Of a stretch of 64,000 bases of DNA, positions 34,546 to 47,427 are shown one piece after another. The translations under genes and the position numbers were made by a program. The DNA is from Trema orientale (Eukaryota > Streptophyta > Magnoliopsida > Rosales > Cannabaceae), in NCBI GenBank assembly GCA_002914845.1, contig JXTC01000305.1, positions 333,044 to 397,043 of the forward strand, written 5' to 3'. Positions within the stretch are counted from its first letter, which is position 1, and each line of letters starts with the position of its first letter. Below the pieces are notes generated by a model that was not told where the DNA came from, did not search any database, and saw only the letters and a list, made by a program, of their open reading frames with translations.

Positions 34546-36595
34546 ATGGCTTTCCCACCTCACAGTTTCATTTTCCAATCCCACCAAGAAGATCATCACC
34601 ATCATCAAGACCATCATCACCACTTAGCTCCTTCCACCTCTCATCACCACTTCCATGGTTATTCTTTCTTTCTCTACTTCCTTTAGATGTTCATGAGATT
34701 TATGTCTGTGGGGTCTTAATATTATATGTGTATATATATATATATTGATTTCTCAGGTGGTCACCACGCGCCATTCATGATGAAGAGATCACTGTCGTTT
34801 TCAGGTGTTGATGAAAATCATCACCACAGTATGAATAAATGTACTGATCAGGAGATATTGCATGGAGAAGATGAGTTGTCTGATGATGGATCTCAGCTTG
34901 GGGAGAAGAAGAAGAGGCTGAATCTTGAACAGGTGAAGACTCTTGAGAAGAGCTTTGAGATGGGGAACAAGCTCGAGCCCGAGAGGAAAATGCAGCTGGC
35001 CAAGGCTTTGGGGCTGCAGCCAAGGCAGGTTGCTATTTGGTTCCAGAACAGGAGAGCCAGATGGAAGACTAAGCAGCTTGAGAGGGATTATGATGTGTTG
35101 AAGAAGCAGTTTGAGGTTCTTAAGGCTGATAATGATTCTCTTCAGGATCAGAATAAGAAACTTCATGCAGAGGTAATTATATATAAACAGTATCTTCTTC
35201 CATAAATAGTACTTACATAATTTATAACTTGGAGATTTTTGGGAAGGACTAATTGATGAGGCTTCAAACATTATATGGTTTTGAAAACATGACAACATTT
35301 CAAAGTCAACACGCTGAGTTACCCGGATTAAAAGAAGAAAAAGAACTAAAAAGTCCATAGGTAGTTGGCTTTCCTCTTGATCTGAGTACTTTAAAATGAA
35401 ACTGTGGCACTTTTACAACTATATATATATATATATATCAATTGATGAAGTGGTAGCTATAGGGGAGGCCGGAAGTGACTTTCTTTTTTTCCTCTCTTTC
35501 TTTTTCTGATTTTAATTTTCTGTCCCAAGTCATTTTTTCTTTCATCACAGATTGCTTTTACACAATTATCTTCTTCTTTACTCCTCTTTCCTCTTTACCT
35601 TTCTCTTTCTTCCTCTCCGACTATTACACTGTTTGGATTATTATTATTATTATTATTTTTATCAGTATTAATTAGGCCAATTATAAACACACAGTTTGTG
35701 CACACATAACTTCATAGCACATGCATATGAGAGACATATTCCTTTTTATGCCAAGATTTTAGTGTAAGTACATATATAACTCTATTGGCTGCATACCATG
35801 TAGTCCGTGGATCTAATGTGTATATACAAAACCACAAGAAGTCAGTAATCAGCTGCAATTTAATCATCTATATATATTTCTATTTTTTTTCTTATTTAGT
35901 TGGCTAGTGTCAGTTGATGTGCATCTGAGAAACAAATGTTATTTAATCTAACTAGTTGCCTCATCAACTAGACCTAGTTGATATATATAAATTCAACTCA
36001 ACTAATTAGCAAATTCTCAGTCCAATTGAAATGAAAAACTTAGCTAGCTAGCAAGTTGATTTAATTAGTTTGAAGCTAGCTGGCTACTACTATTCCATGG
36101 TTAATCCACTTAATCCTATGGTTTGAATTCATGTCACAGTTATCAGCTCTAAAAGGTAGAGATAATACTTCAAACGAATCCGGGCGTGATCAGAATCTTA
36201 AGAAAGAAGCTGATCAAGGCTCATGGAGTAATGGAAGTGATCAAAACAGTTCAGATGTCAACTTAGATATTTCAAGGACACCATTAGTGATAAACACTAC
36301 TACTACTACTACTACTTCATCAGCTTCTTCTCAACTAGTACATGGGAAAAACCTCTTCCCATCAAACCTTCGACCTTCAACCATAACCCAACTTCTCCAA
36401 GGCTCATCATCATCATCAAGGTCAGACTTCCAATGCTTGAAAGTTGACCCTCATCATCAAATGGTGCAATCAGAAGAAAGCTTTTGCAACATGTTTGTCA
36501 ATGGTGGCGGCGGCGGCGGTACTACTGGCGGCGTTGAAGATCAACAACCTAGCTTTTGGCCGTGGGCACCCGAACAGCATAATTATTTTCATTGA
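34546..36595 (+). CDS. HD-Zip class I transcription factor, HAT7/ATHB-20/ATHB-13 group
   Basis: Three exons, 34546-34657, 34757-35172 and 36140-36595, give 327 aa. Exon 1 encodes [14 protein letters not shown] followed by a His-rich run, as in ATHB-20. Exon 2 carries an acidic segment ([18 protein letters not shown]), the homeodomain at about 88-144 with the diagnostic recognition helix [17 protein letters not shown], and the leucine zipper at about 145-180 (heptad leucines from [12 protein letters not shown]). Exon 3 holds the Ser/Asn/Thr-rich C-terminus with a (CTA)n-coded Thr run, a Gly run, and the terminal aromatic motif SFWPWAPEQ typical of this subgroup. The proteins bind pseudopalindromic CAATNATTG sites as dimers in the nucleus and act in organ growth and stress responses. 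The ATG at 34546 is chosen because MAFP is conserved in relatives. The large intron 2 is 967 bp. Confidence 0.93.
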
Positions 36596-39175
36596 AGAAA
36601 AATCCCAATTCTGATGAATATTATATATATTCTTGTAGCAATTTTAAACCCTCATCTTTTTGTTTTTGGTATAATGCGGTAAAATATTTTTAATATATAT
36701 GCATGATCAATATTTTGAATTCTTCATGTTTTTGGCTGTACGTAGAGATTTGATGTATAGAATTTTGAACTCTTATTATTTTCCTTTCATTGAATGTTTT
36801 CATGAGTTGGGCTGTAAATGATCATCAGTATATTTGGGAATTGATTGTCTCTGAATATTGTCACTCTTGTAACTTTCTCTATACGTATTTTGGTGAAAAA
36901 GAAAATTAAATTCCCACTTAATATATACATGTGCTACTGATCAGTGGTCTTGGCGGCCTGGCTCCATCTAGCTTATGGCTACGAAGTCCTACAAAATAAT
37001 AAATTAAAAAAAATAAAAAAGGGGACTAATTCCATCGATCTCTGTAAAATTTGTAGGGAAGTACTTGTATAATTAAGTTGGAAAAATTAAAGGTGATCTA
37101 GTAGTGAAGATCAAGTGAGGTGGTGATGTATGGAAATGAAAGGATAGGAGCAAAATCTATATAGGAATATTTATGAAAGACCTAATATGGTCTATATTCT
37201 ATACATATAAACTATTAGTAATAGTATATATTTTGAATGTGTATATATATATGAAAAGGATGGGTCTGAGAGAGAGAGATTCTGAGCACACATTCCAAGG
37301 GGAAAGAAGCCAAAGAGATGGGAGGAGTGAGGAGAAGAATACAAAAGGAGGGTTAGGAAATGGTCATTGTTTCGAGTTTTGAAGGTGACGTCTCCTAATT
37401 TTTATCTGACTATCCAGTATCTAACTGCCCACTCCTCCTCCTCCTCCTCCTCCTCCTCCTCTTCCATGTGATTTACTGCCAAACTTATTCTACTATATTT
37501 CATGATCAGAGAGCTCATCATCACCATGCACACCAAATTAACACCTCTCTCTCTCTCCCTCTCTCTCTCTCATTTTTAAAATTTTTTTATTTTTGGCCCA
37601 GAAAAGTAATGTCGTTTTATATGAAAAGACTAGTGTTAGGGAGTACGTACGTGGTACAAATAATAATAACCAACTTTGAGGACGTACCACTACCGAACTG
37701 AAAAACATGTATAATGATAGCAGTATGTGTCGGCCGGAGCTAGGATTTTTGGGCAAGATAACTTATATATGTTTGGTACTTAAAAATCAAATCATGAGCT
37801 TTATCATCAAAATGAACTGATAATTATCACAAGGGTTGGCTATTGTACTAAATCTTACGTTACTTCCGAGGGAAAGAGTAAAATCCTAAAAGAACTTTCT
37901 TGAATCATAGATGCATGTTTCACATGTGGACAGCCAGAGTTTGAGTGCATTTCCAGGGTCCAATTTTGTCTTTGGAGATATTATATAATTGAATGCCATA
38001 AATATAAATGAATTTATTATACTCAAGAGAAGTTGTTATTTTTTGGACTTTACGATATATTTTTTATATATATAAAAAAAAAAACATTTTCCTGTGCTAC
38101 ATAAATGTGCTTTCAAACACAATCTCAACTAATTCATTTGCTTTTGGAATAAATGGTGTTCATATATTTACGAAATTACCAAAACAATGTACGTTATGGG
38201 CAAAATTTATTATTCAAGTTGAGTATTAATGGATTTCCCAAATAAATGAAAGTCAAAATTAGGCAGCAACAAAAAATTAAGAAAGGTAGATTAATTAATG
38301 AAACAGAATCTGATAAAATTTACTTAAAATAATTGGATATTAATGTATTGATAAATTTGATATTAAGATCTAAACAACCGTGCTCCCACCATATGGTAGT
38401 GAATAGGGTTATGCAACATTACTTGTCCAGCAGGGAAGCTACGTCTGGGGTATCATGAATACTTAATCTACACATGATTTGTTTATAAGTGCCGGGCACA
38501 TGATTATGAGATTTGGTCAACTATTAGTCCTTTTAAAAATTCATCTTACATAATCAACTGGCATTAGAAGGATCGATTCTTTAGCTTTTCTCGTTTAAAA
38601 CCAAGTATATATTCACGTTTCCCAATGGTATATATATGTGTTTGATTTTTACACTATCAATGACAATTTAATTAAAAAGTAGTCTCTAATTGTTTCTTTA
38701 ATTATCATTATCACCAATCTTTTATTCCTTGTATATATGGAATACAAAGCCTATATAGCGGCTCACCAGTAACTTTTGATAACACATCCCACTTTTACTA
38801 AGATTAAGGAATTTATAACCACGAAGAAATTAATAAACGATTGATTAATAAACAAACAAATCAATAAAGGTGCAGTTTATATAGACTATACTAAAGAGAA
38901 TAAAGCTTCAAGAATCGCATGTTGGATAATATATTGCAGGCCCCTGTTTTTTTTCTCATCGTGAGAGAAAAATTGGAGGCATCCAATTGGCTAAGAATAT
39001 TGGAAATGGTGCAGCTAGTTTCGAGTACACTCGAGAATATGACGATAAATGGGCCCTTATCATTATTATTTTTTGATTTATAAAAAATAATAAAAATAAT
39101 AAATCTCTTGAAGAAGAACACTTGCAACCTTCAGTTTTCAACTCCAATGTGAATTGGAATCAAGCTAAAAATCAG

Positions 39176-39535
39176 GGCCCCGTTTGTTTCAACCATTCCA
39201 TTCCATTGGAATGGAAAATCCATTTGAATGTGTGTTTGTTTCAACAATTCAGATTTTCCATTCAAATGATCTTTTAGAATGTGTGTTTGTTTCAACAATT
39301 CAGTTTTTCCATTCAAATGGTCCATCCGAAAAATTAACCATTAGAATAGGTTTTTTGTGTCTTGAATGAGAATAGATTGGGAGAGGTATTTTTGAATGGT
39401 CCATTCCAATGCTCCCATTCGAATTACAACACATTCCACTATTTTTTTCATTCAAATGTCTCCCATTCCAATTATAACACATTCCACAATTTTCATTTAA
39501 ATACACACACTCAAATAGGCGAACCAAACGGGGCC
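39176..39535. mobile_element. 360-bp MITE with GGCCCCGTTTG ends, copy 2
   Basis: The ends GGCCCCGTTTG and CAAACGGGGCC are a perfect 11-bp inverted repeat. CAG flanks both sides (39173-39175 and 39536-39538). The interior repeats words such as 'TTTGTTTCAACAATTCAG', 'CCATTCAAATG' and 'ACATTCCAC', and matches copy 1 (20543-20888) in inverse orientation. Both copies have 3-bp duplications but different target triplets (AAG, CAG). Confidence 0.88.
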
Positions 39536-40389
39536 CAGATCATTAGTATTTCCTTCAAATTGTCGATAAGTTTTCTCATTTTATGGATTTTTTTTTCCAT
39601 ATGCTCCAATTCTTACAGATAAATTCAGTAATTTTAATTTTGAAACTATTCATTAGAGTTTTTAATTACCATCAAACAACAAAAATAGAGTTTGCTAATG
39701 TAAGTGAAACTCCATAGTTTCCTTCTTTTTTTTTTTTTTAATTATTTGTTTCATTTTTGAGAATGCTAGGATAACTCCACTCTGGAAATCTGAAATCCTT
39801 TTTTGATTAAATAAAAAATAGAGGTCAAAATTTTGGTTGGATCGGATTAGGTAGTTCAATAGTCGGCAACAACACGAGATCTATGTGTGTTTCAGTCGAA
39901 AGTTTTTTTTTTTTTTTTTAATTTTCCTTTTGAGTTCTTGAATTCTAACTTCTTATTTTTTGTTTTGTTTTGGTTTTTAATTAGATAGTTGGATCCTTCA
40001 AAAAAGAAAATAAAAATTCTATTGTTGGTATCAGAAATTTTAAAATCTCTTTGTCTAGGTTCCTCTCGAAAAAGTCTGTTGACTGATTAGAAATGAGTCT
40101 AGAATACCAGTAATGAAGAAGAAAGTACGGGAAAAAAATAGAGGAAAGAAACTTTTGTTTGAATATGAGCCCACAACTTGGATGAACAGTAGATGGAAAC
40201 TTTAGGGGTTAGGAGAAAACATACCCAATAGATTGTATAATAGAATACTGCTTGCAATTGAGCCCACTACTTCAAATCTGAACCATCAATTTCTCATCCA
40301 AAGGCCTCAATTTTGTCTCTCATGGAATGAGAGAAACAGGAGGTCCCTATGTTAGACCCCTCCTAGAATATTACTATATGGATTACACT

Positions 40390-40583
40390 ACATATCTCAA
40401 CTTTTGTATCAAATTTTATATACCAACACATGTGGTATGTAAGTTGTCACTAATTAAATGGTGTGTTAAAACTTACCACAAATAGATTAAACATTATCAC
40501 CAATTGAGTAGTAATAAATCACATGTCACATGTCACATGTGTTGGTATTAAAAATTTGATAAAAAAGTTGGTACCTCAAATAT
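40390..40583. mobile_element. Palindromic MITE of about 195 bp, copy 1
   Basis: The left half 'CTCAACTTTTGTATCAAATTT...ACCAACACATGTGG' is mirrored by 'ACATGTGTTGGTAT...AAATTTGATAAAAAAGTTGG'. The same element recurs at about 55936-56128. The centre includes a short 'atgtcac' triplication. No target duplication was determined. Confidence 0.7.
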
Positions 40584-41690
40584 TATCTATTACTATATAT
40601 ACTTACTTTGCACCCTTTATGAGGGAAAGGACGTTCCCCGACAATGAAGCAAACTATAAATGTTAATTGTTAATTTTAAGCATAAATATTAAACAGAAAT
40701 GGCCACGTGATAGAATAATCTGTCAATTAATCATCTGCAGAAGGTGAAATCAGGAGAGTATTGGATTATTAATGTTATTATTTTATAGAGGGCCATCACT
40801 ATTATTATTTTCTCAAAACAACTTTCACTATAGTACTCTCATCATGTGTTTATCAAAATCATTAAAAATTGGAAAAAATATTATAATCATTGTTATTAAT
40901 TATGTGTTTACATATGAGATCAAATGCAACTTACAGGAATGGAAAAGAGAAATGACTAAGAATTAATTGGAACCCATTCCTTTGGGCTAAACGGGTTATC
41001 ATTTGGGAAATGGAGCTCACAGGTTGTGTTTAGGGTTAAATAACTAGAAATGTCACAATATTTGTGATGACTAGCAGTCATTATATTAGTAACCAAATGT
41101 TAGTCCTTTAAAAATCAGAAATTTATCATAATAAATATAGTAACTATCCGTTACTCAACAAAAAAAAAAAAAATGGTAGTAACTGTCCGTGACTTATAAT
41201 ATGACATTCCTAAAAAAAGTTATTTCGAAAAATAACTCTTAGAAAATGGTCATTATCGGCTACTACTAATTAGGTTCATTTCCCTTATTATTTATCATTT
41301 AACAAAAGATTCATGATTAGAAAGGGAATCAAAAAAGCAATTATGTAGAGGTTTTTTAAGGCAAAAAATTAAGAAAAAAAAGGTGCTTTCATTTGAAAAA
41401 AAGAGAGGAAGAGAGAAGTTTGGGCCAAGATGGGAAAGGCAAAAGGGCTTTTATTTTTTTTTTCTGTAGTGATTTCGGCTATTGGGCCTATTTATTTGTT
41501 GTGAATCTGGGCTTTTGATTCACAAAATCCGTTTCTGGACAACGAAAAAAGTTAAAACAGCCCGACAAAAAAGCAGAAAAGGTCCTGACCGAAGACCGAA
41601 AAAAAAGCAACAAATTTCATAGAAATTAGTATTAAAAAAATTAAAAAAAAAACAAAAAAAAACAAGACCTTTTTGACGCAGTACTGTTCA

Positions 41691-42470
41691 AACACTGGAC
41701 AAGTAGGCAACCAGATATGGAACCCAAGCTACTGCTTTGCCTCTCTGCCTGGTTCTCTCTCCTTCAAAACCCATCTCTGTCTCTCTCTTCTCTTTCTCCT
41801 CCTTATAACGCTCAAATGTTTGCCCCTCTCCCTCTCGACATCGTTATCTCCAAACCACATTGCCTGTTTGGTTTTTGGTTCCTTAACTTTTGTTATGTCT
41901 TTCTCTAATGTATGTCCCAGTGAGTGAGTGAGTGTTTTTGTTTGGAACTATATATAAGAGAGCTGACAATTTATTATGAATGGTGCATTTTGTCTCTTCA
42001 AATTGATCAGTTTGGTGTGTTCTTTAATGGGGTCTTTTGTTGTTTTTGGATGAACATTATTTTCCTGTATTAGCTATAGATTGCTTTAAGGGGATGTTGT
42101 GTTTTTTGTCTTGCATGTCATCTAATCCTGTGCATTTGAACGATTCAAACCTTCTAATAAACCTGTTTTTTCTCATGGGTTTGGTGATTATTGGGGGTGT
42201 TTTGAACCGTCTTTCCATTTTGTTTTGAGTTGAGGATTCTCAGTTCTTGAAAGTGTCTTGTGGGTTTGGTTGAATTTTGACTATTTGGAATGATTCTTTT
42301 TCTGGGTTTTGTTTTTCATTGGGTGTTTTTTTGATTTTTATAGTGTTATTTCATGTGCTTTGATATTGGTGGACTTGGGAAATTTTTGTAGAAGGGGATG
42401 AGAATGTTTGTTTTTGGTGGAATGGGATTATTTTCAGATATAGGTTCTTTTGTTTGAGGATTTTGAGAAG
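41691..42470 (+). other. Probable 5' leader region of the PBL34-like kinase gene
   Basis: A CT-rich block (about 41745-41850) typical of plant 5' leaders starts about 700 bp upstream of the ATG. The T-rich stretch after about 41940 may be a leader intron, but no donor/acceptor pair stands out enough to assign one. Open frames in this interval are low-complexity and unsupported. Confidence 0.35.
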
Positions 42471-45400
42471 ATGGGATTAGGTCCTGAGGCTATTCAAGTT
42501 GGTGCGTGGAATGTGGGAAAATCAAACGGAAAGAAAAAGAAGGATGAGGAAGATGGAGGGACAGGGTGTTGGATTAAGTTTAGGTTCATGGGCAGCTGCT
42601 TGTCTTCCAAGGCCAAAGTGGATGGCTCCATAAGTGGCAGTGGCACTAGCACACAATACGGTAAAATCTTAAATCATTGTTTAAATTTGTTTCTTTTTCA
42701 ATGTTCGTTTGTTCCTTTTTACCATTTTATGGTTTTATTTGTTAATAGGCATTGACTGATTCTTGCAATGTATTTTGTTTAGATAGTGAAGTTTATGATA
42801 TATTTGATATCATTGACTAGTCTTGACTGCCATGTTCTTCCCTATGTAATTCTCTAGTCGTAGAAATTCCCTATGTTGTAATTATTCTTTAACTCTTTAT
42901 TCATATAATTGTATGAAGTTGTATCCTTTTGTGCTTGGGAATGAGTTTTTGTAATTCTTTATTGATTGTGTAGTTGTCTTGACTTATGATAAGGTTAGTT
43001 TATGGTTACTTGTTTTGTCATTCTTATCTTAACCAGAAATGCTGACTAAGAAGGGATAGGAATCACAAATTGGAACTTTTGAATATTTAACAAAGTAGTG
43101 TCTTCTCAGCGCTAACCCTATAAATTTGCTGTTATGAAAGGGAAACACTTGGATATTAGGTAATATATAGTGACTTGGCAATTCTGGTCGATTACACTCA
43201 GACTACGTAGCGGGATAAGTTAAAGTGCATTAGTTAGACCTTTTTCCAAAAATAAAGAAATGTATTTGTTGGATCAAGAGTGAGAAGTATGAAAGTACGT
43301 AGTCATTGGCTAAAAACTGCAAAAGGAATCAATTGCAGGGGCTTTTGGCTTCTCTTCAAGTATGCGGTAGACACATACTTGTCCCGGTCTGCTTAAAACA
43401 GTAACGGTCTTCAACTTTGGTGGAAAAATTGTTTAGATTTGGTGAATCAGTCAAGTAAGAAGGCCGTTAACCTTCGATATAAATCATTGATTCCATTTCC
43501 GTGAGAAATTGGTTGATCCTTTATCCATAATCGGAGAAAGTTTGTGTCAACACCTTCTTTTGCACATATGAAAGGACAAATAAAGCATGGAGTTTTTATC
43601 GGACCAGTGCCGCCACGTAGTTAATTTTTCCGAGTGTATGACATATTTACCAAAAGAGGAATGCCCTAATCAAATGCATACTATCCTTGGTTTTTAGTGC
43701 ATTAAATTTCTACTCTTGGTGTTCGGTGCAGGGAAATAAACTTACCAAAAGGATATTTTGAATGGTTTTCCATGCACTAATAACCTTAAAATGACAACAA
43801 TGACGTATTGCTGGCTTTTCTTTTTTTTGATTCTTTGACGAGTTAATGCTTTGTTATTAGTAGTTTACTAACAAAACATGGACCAGTAGCATTCTATTTT
43901 TACTACAGAGTAACGGACCAACAAATACCAGCATTGATTATTGACATGAGTGCTGTTGTGTTTCATAGCATGAAACATTTTATTTCTTCATATGTTACAT
44001 GTCAATTTCGGTGCTGCATTTGCTTTTTGGCTAAGTTGTTTGTTTTTGGAATTGATGACATTATTTGTGCCCATATTTGAATCAGCGGAAAGTAAATCTA
44101 CAAATGATACCAGCAAAGACCAACCTGTTGTTCCAGTTGTTTCATCTTCAACCACTAGTTATGCAGAAAGTGCTCCATCCACTCCCAATGTAGCTGAGGA
44201 ACTGAAAGTTGCTTCTCAGCTTCGAAAATTTAGCTTTAATGAGCTGAAGGCATCAACAAGAGGTTTTAGACCTGAGAGTCTTCTGGGTGAGGGTGGGTTT
44301 GGTTGTGTATTCAAAGGTTGGATAAGTGAAAACGGAACTGCTCCAGTGAAAGCTGGCATGGGGCTTCCAGTTGCAGTAAAGACTCTGAATCATGATGGAC
44401 TCCAGGGTCACAGAGAATGGCTGGTGTGTCACCTTACCATAACTTTCTCTTAGCTACTTTTTACTGTAGACTAGGACATTTGAATTACTTGTTCTTCACT
44501 ACTGCAATTTAAGAATTCCCGTGTGTTTCCTTTGTCACAGGCTGAAGTTAATTATCTTGGTGACCTTTTGCATCCCAATTTGGTTAAGTTAATTGGTTAT
44601 TGCATCGAGGATGACCAAAGGTTACTTGTCTATGAGTTTATGCCTCGGGGGAGCTTGGAGAATCACCTTTTCAGAAGTATGTTCTGTGAATATATTTTGT
44701 GGAACTTGGTTTATTTTGCTAATACATTTACTGTTGCGGTCTTACTGTTGGCTTTCAAGAGGTGATTCTCTTATGGCCACTTTTAACTTGTTTTATTCTA
44801 AGCAAGTTTTCTTGATTTCAACTTTCAAGATATCAACCAACAGTGTTTGGTATGGAAAGGTGATAAAGCAATATTAAGATGAACTTATGGGGGTAAATTC
44901 TATCATTTATGTATAGTACAGTACATGTAACGATGATGCATGATAGGGATGGCTGTTATCTTTGCTTTTAAGTCTGGAGAATGAGAGTATGTAGGTTAAC
45001 ACTTGGATAGTAGCGAAAGGAGTGATAAATTGTTGAATTGAATGAACATTTAAAACTGAGAAGACTTGGAGAACTGTGCAATTCGGGAAAGTTTACATCT
45101 GATTGTAGTATTTTTAAAGGTGTAGTTAATGATTTATTTTTCTATATGTAGGTAATTCGTATTAAGCGATGCACTACCCCAACTTCTTCTTCTTCATATT
45201 TTTTTTTTTTCATTCACTGTGCTTAAATAGGATTTACTATATGTATTTTACTTTGGTATGTCTAGCAGGGTCTCTGCCTCTTCCTTGGTCAATCAGAATG
45301 AAAATAGCACTTGGTGCTGCAAAAGGTCTTGCCTTTCTTCATGAGGAAGCTGAAAGACCGGTGATATATCGAGATTTTAAAACATCTAACATCTTATTGG

Positions 45401-46510
45401 ATGCGGTGCGTTATTGATTTTATTCACAATATTTTTATTTTGTACGTAAAATCCTATATCTTTAACTAGTGACTTGCAATTCCAGGACTACAATGCAAAA
45501 CTTTCTGATTTTGGGCTAGCTAAAGATGGCCCAGAGGGAGATAAAACGCATGTATCTACCCGGGTGATGGGCACTTATGGTTATGCAGCTCCTGAGTATG
45601 TGATGACAGGTAGTGCGATAAAACTCATCTATTACTTATAATGGAAAGAACATACAGAAACATAAGTTTCTTTACGATTTTGCTTGCGTCGTCTTATGAT
45701 GTTATGTTGCTTTATGGTGAACTGCCATCGCTCAATAGGCACTTTTAATTTATTAAAATCCGTCAAGGATCCTCTACCTAATTTTTTGTTTCAATCAGGT
45801 TGGGAAAAGACATCTTAAAGAGAGGTTATAACAATTGTGTCTTCATTTAACTCTGCTAAAAAGGATTGTTTCTCATGTGGTTTAAAACTAATTCTGAGCC
45901 CAATTTATGAGCATAACCCTATTGTATAAAGGGTTGGTTTTAAAACTGTTACAGAATCAGCCATAATGTGTTTTATGTTTCTTTAGGACATCTTACTTCA
46001 AAGAGTGATGTCTATAGCTTTGGAGTGGTTCTACTTGAAATGTTGACTGGCCGAAGATCTATGGACAAAAACCGACCAAATGGAGAGCAGAACTTGGTGG
46101 AGTGGGCGCGGCCACATCTTGGAGAAAGGCGAAGGTTCTATCGACTATTAGATCCTCGACTTGAAGGTCGTTTCTCGATCAAAGGTGCTCAGAAAGCACT
46201 TCAATTGGCTGCCCAGTGCCTTACCCGCGACCAAAAAGCTAGACCTTTGATGAGTGAAGTTGTTGAAGTGCTGAAGCCCCTGCCTGATATGAAGGACATG
46301 GCCTCTTCCTCATCTTACTTTCAAGCTCTTCAAGCGGAGCGAGCTGGGTCCAGTACAAATGTCAGAAACAGCAGTAGAATGCACCAAGGGCTTTCAAGGA
46401 CTGGACAACCAACAAGAACCCTTTCTGCATCGAATGCTCAGCATGCCTCTCCATATCACCTCAACCAGAGAAATTTGTCGCCCAAACCTAGAGAACAATC
46501 ATCGATCTGA
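42471..46510 (+). CDS. Receptor-like cytoplasmic kinase VII, PBL34/35/36 type
   Basis: Six exons (42471-42660, 44086-44423, 44541-44676, 45269-45405, 45486-45609, 45987-46510), all phase-compatible with GT-AG borders, give 482 aa. The N-terminus [18 protein letters not shown] plus a Lys-rich segment and TGCWIKFRF is diagnostic for the PBL34/35/36 trio. The kinase domain has the P-loop [12 protein letters not shown], catalytic Lys in [21 protein letters not shown] (catalytic Asp and Asn), [19 protein letters not shown] and [20 protein letters not shown], so it looks active. The tail is Ser-rich ([15 protein letters not shown]). In Arabidopsis these kinases relay signals from pattern receptors at the plasma membrane. 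An in-frame Met40 begins MGSCLSSK, a textbook acylation signal. Intron 1 is 1.4 kb. A remnant of this gene lies at 51146-51545. Confidence 0.95.
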
Positions 46511-47178
46511 GTGCAGCTTATCTCTGACCCTTATTTTGCCTGTCCTAATCTTTCTGGGGTTATGAAAATATGATAGAAGACTGTTGAACAAAGCTGAGAT
46601 GGGATTGAAGTAGTGAAAATTTTAACTTTTTGAAAGGTGAGACTGAGAATAACTAAGGGATTGCAGTCTTCACCTGCTTAAAGGCCAGGAAATTGTGTCG
46701 AATTCAAACTTAATCAGGAATGTTCCGGCCTTTGGTTTTCATTTCATTTTAACACAGTAAAGAAAACTGATAGTAATCTTTGTAGCTCCTTTGTGTTAGA
46801 GTAATTCCTGATAAATATGAATATATACCTATAGCAATTAGATTGCTTGAAATGATCAAAAGATTTTCCCTTTGGCCAGAAGTCCCATTTTCGAACTTTT
46901 GCCCCCATGATTTTAGTTTTTTGTTTTTATTTGTTATTGTTGCTATTAAGTACTATCCTGCTTTGTTATGAAAATTTAGATCCGTAGCTAAGATTTGTCC
47001 ATTAGCAGATACTGAAAAATAAGTGCCGCTTGGGAGAAAGCCAAAATAAAGTTTTACAGGACCTTGATTCTTGGTAATTTGGAATGAAAAAGGAAGTCTT
47101 CTTGTTTCGATGGCAGAAAGATTATTTTGACCTCCAAAGTAAAGCCTCAAGGTAGGTGGATCCTTGGCACCAAAATGA
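46511..47178. other. RLCK 3' UTR and convergent intergenic spacer
   Basis: About 46511-46830 is probably the 3' UTR, because its sequence is conserved in the duplicate at 51330-51545. The following spacer also matches, in order, the spacer at about 51550-51760. The whole convergent junction is therefore duplicated. No gene of its own. Confidence 0.6.
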
Positions 47179-47411
47179 TCACTGAATTTCAATAGCAGCA
47201 ATCTCACTTTCAACATCCAGATAGACTTCGGGGATCATGAGCAGCCCTAGAGAGATGTCACTAAAACGCTTGGCTAACAGTCCTTTGCGATCTAGAAGTT
47301 GAGAAACTTGTTGGTCGGCTCTTTGGTTTGTAAATCAGGCACGCAAATTCTAGTATAGCAACAAAAGCCATCACAGACAGGCAACAAGGAGATTTCTAAG
47401 CGGTGTGGCAG
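47179..47411 (-). pseudogene. C-terminal scrap of a MIK2-like LRR receptor kinase
   Basis: On the minus strand the part near 47179-47300 still reads [20 protein letters not shown], then [19 protein letters not shown] and a stop, the conserved C-terminus of the neighbouring receptor kinases. The upstream part (to 47411) is recognisable only with frameshifts and stops. It abuts the next pseudogene (47428) after 16 bp, so an unequal exchange or deletion has removed the rest of this copy. Confidence 0.85.
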
Positions 47412-47427
47412 TCATCATGTCTAATAT

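Larger units (their letters stand above)
36596..41690. other. Intergenic between the HD-Zip and RLCK genes
   Basis: The first 250-350 bp are probably the HD-Zip 3' UTR. A (CTC)n run lies at 37434-37462 with CT tracts near 37543-37570. Two MITEs (39176-39535 and about 40390-40583) are listed separately. The remainder is AT-rich and open frames are short. No RNA gene was recognised. Confidence 0.55.

Noticed and set aside
34775-35358. Long minus-strand frames opposite HD-Zip exon 2
   Set aside because: They are antisense shadows of the homeodomain exon and carry no recognisable family features.
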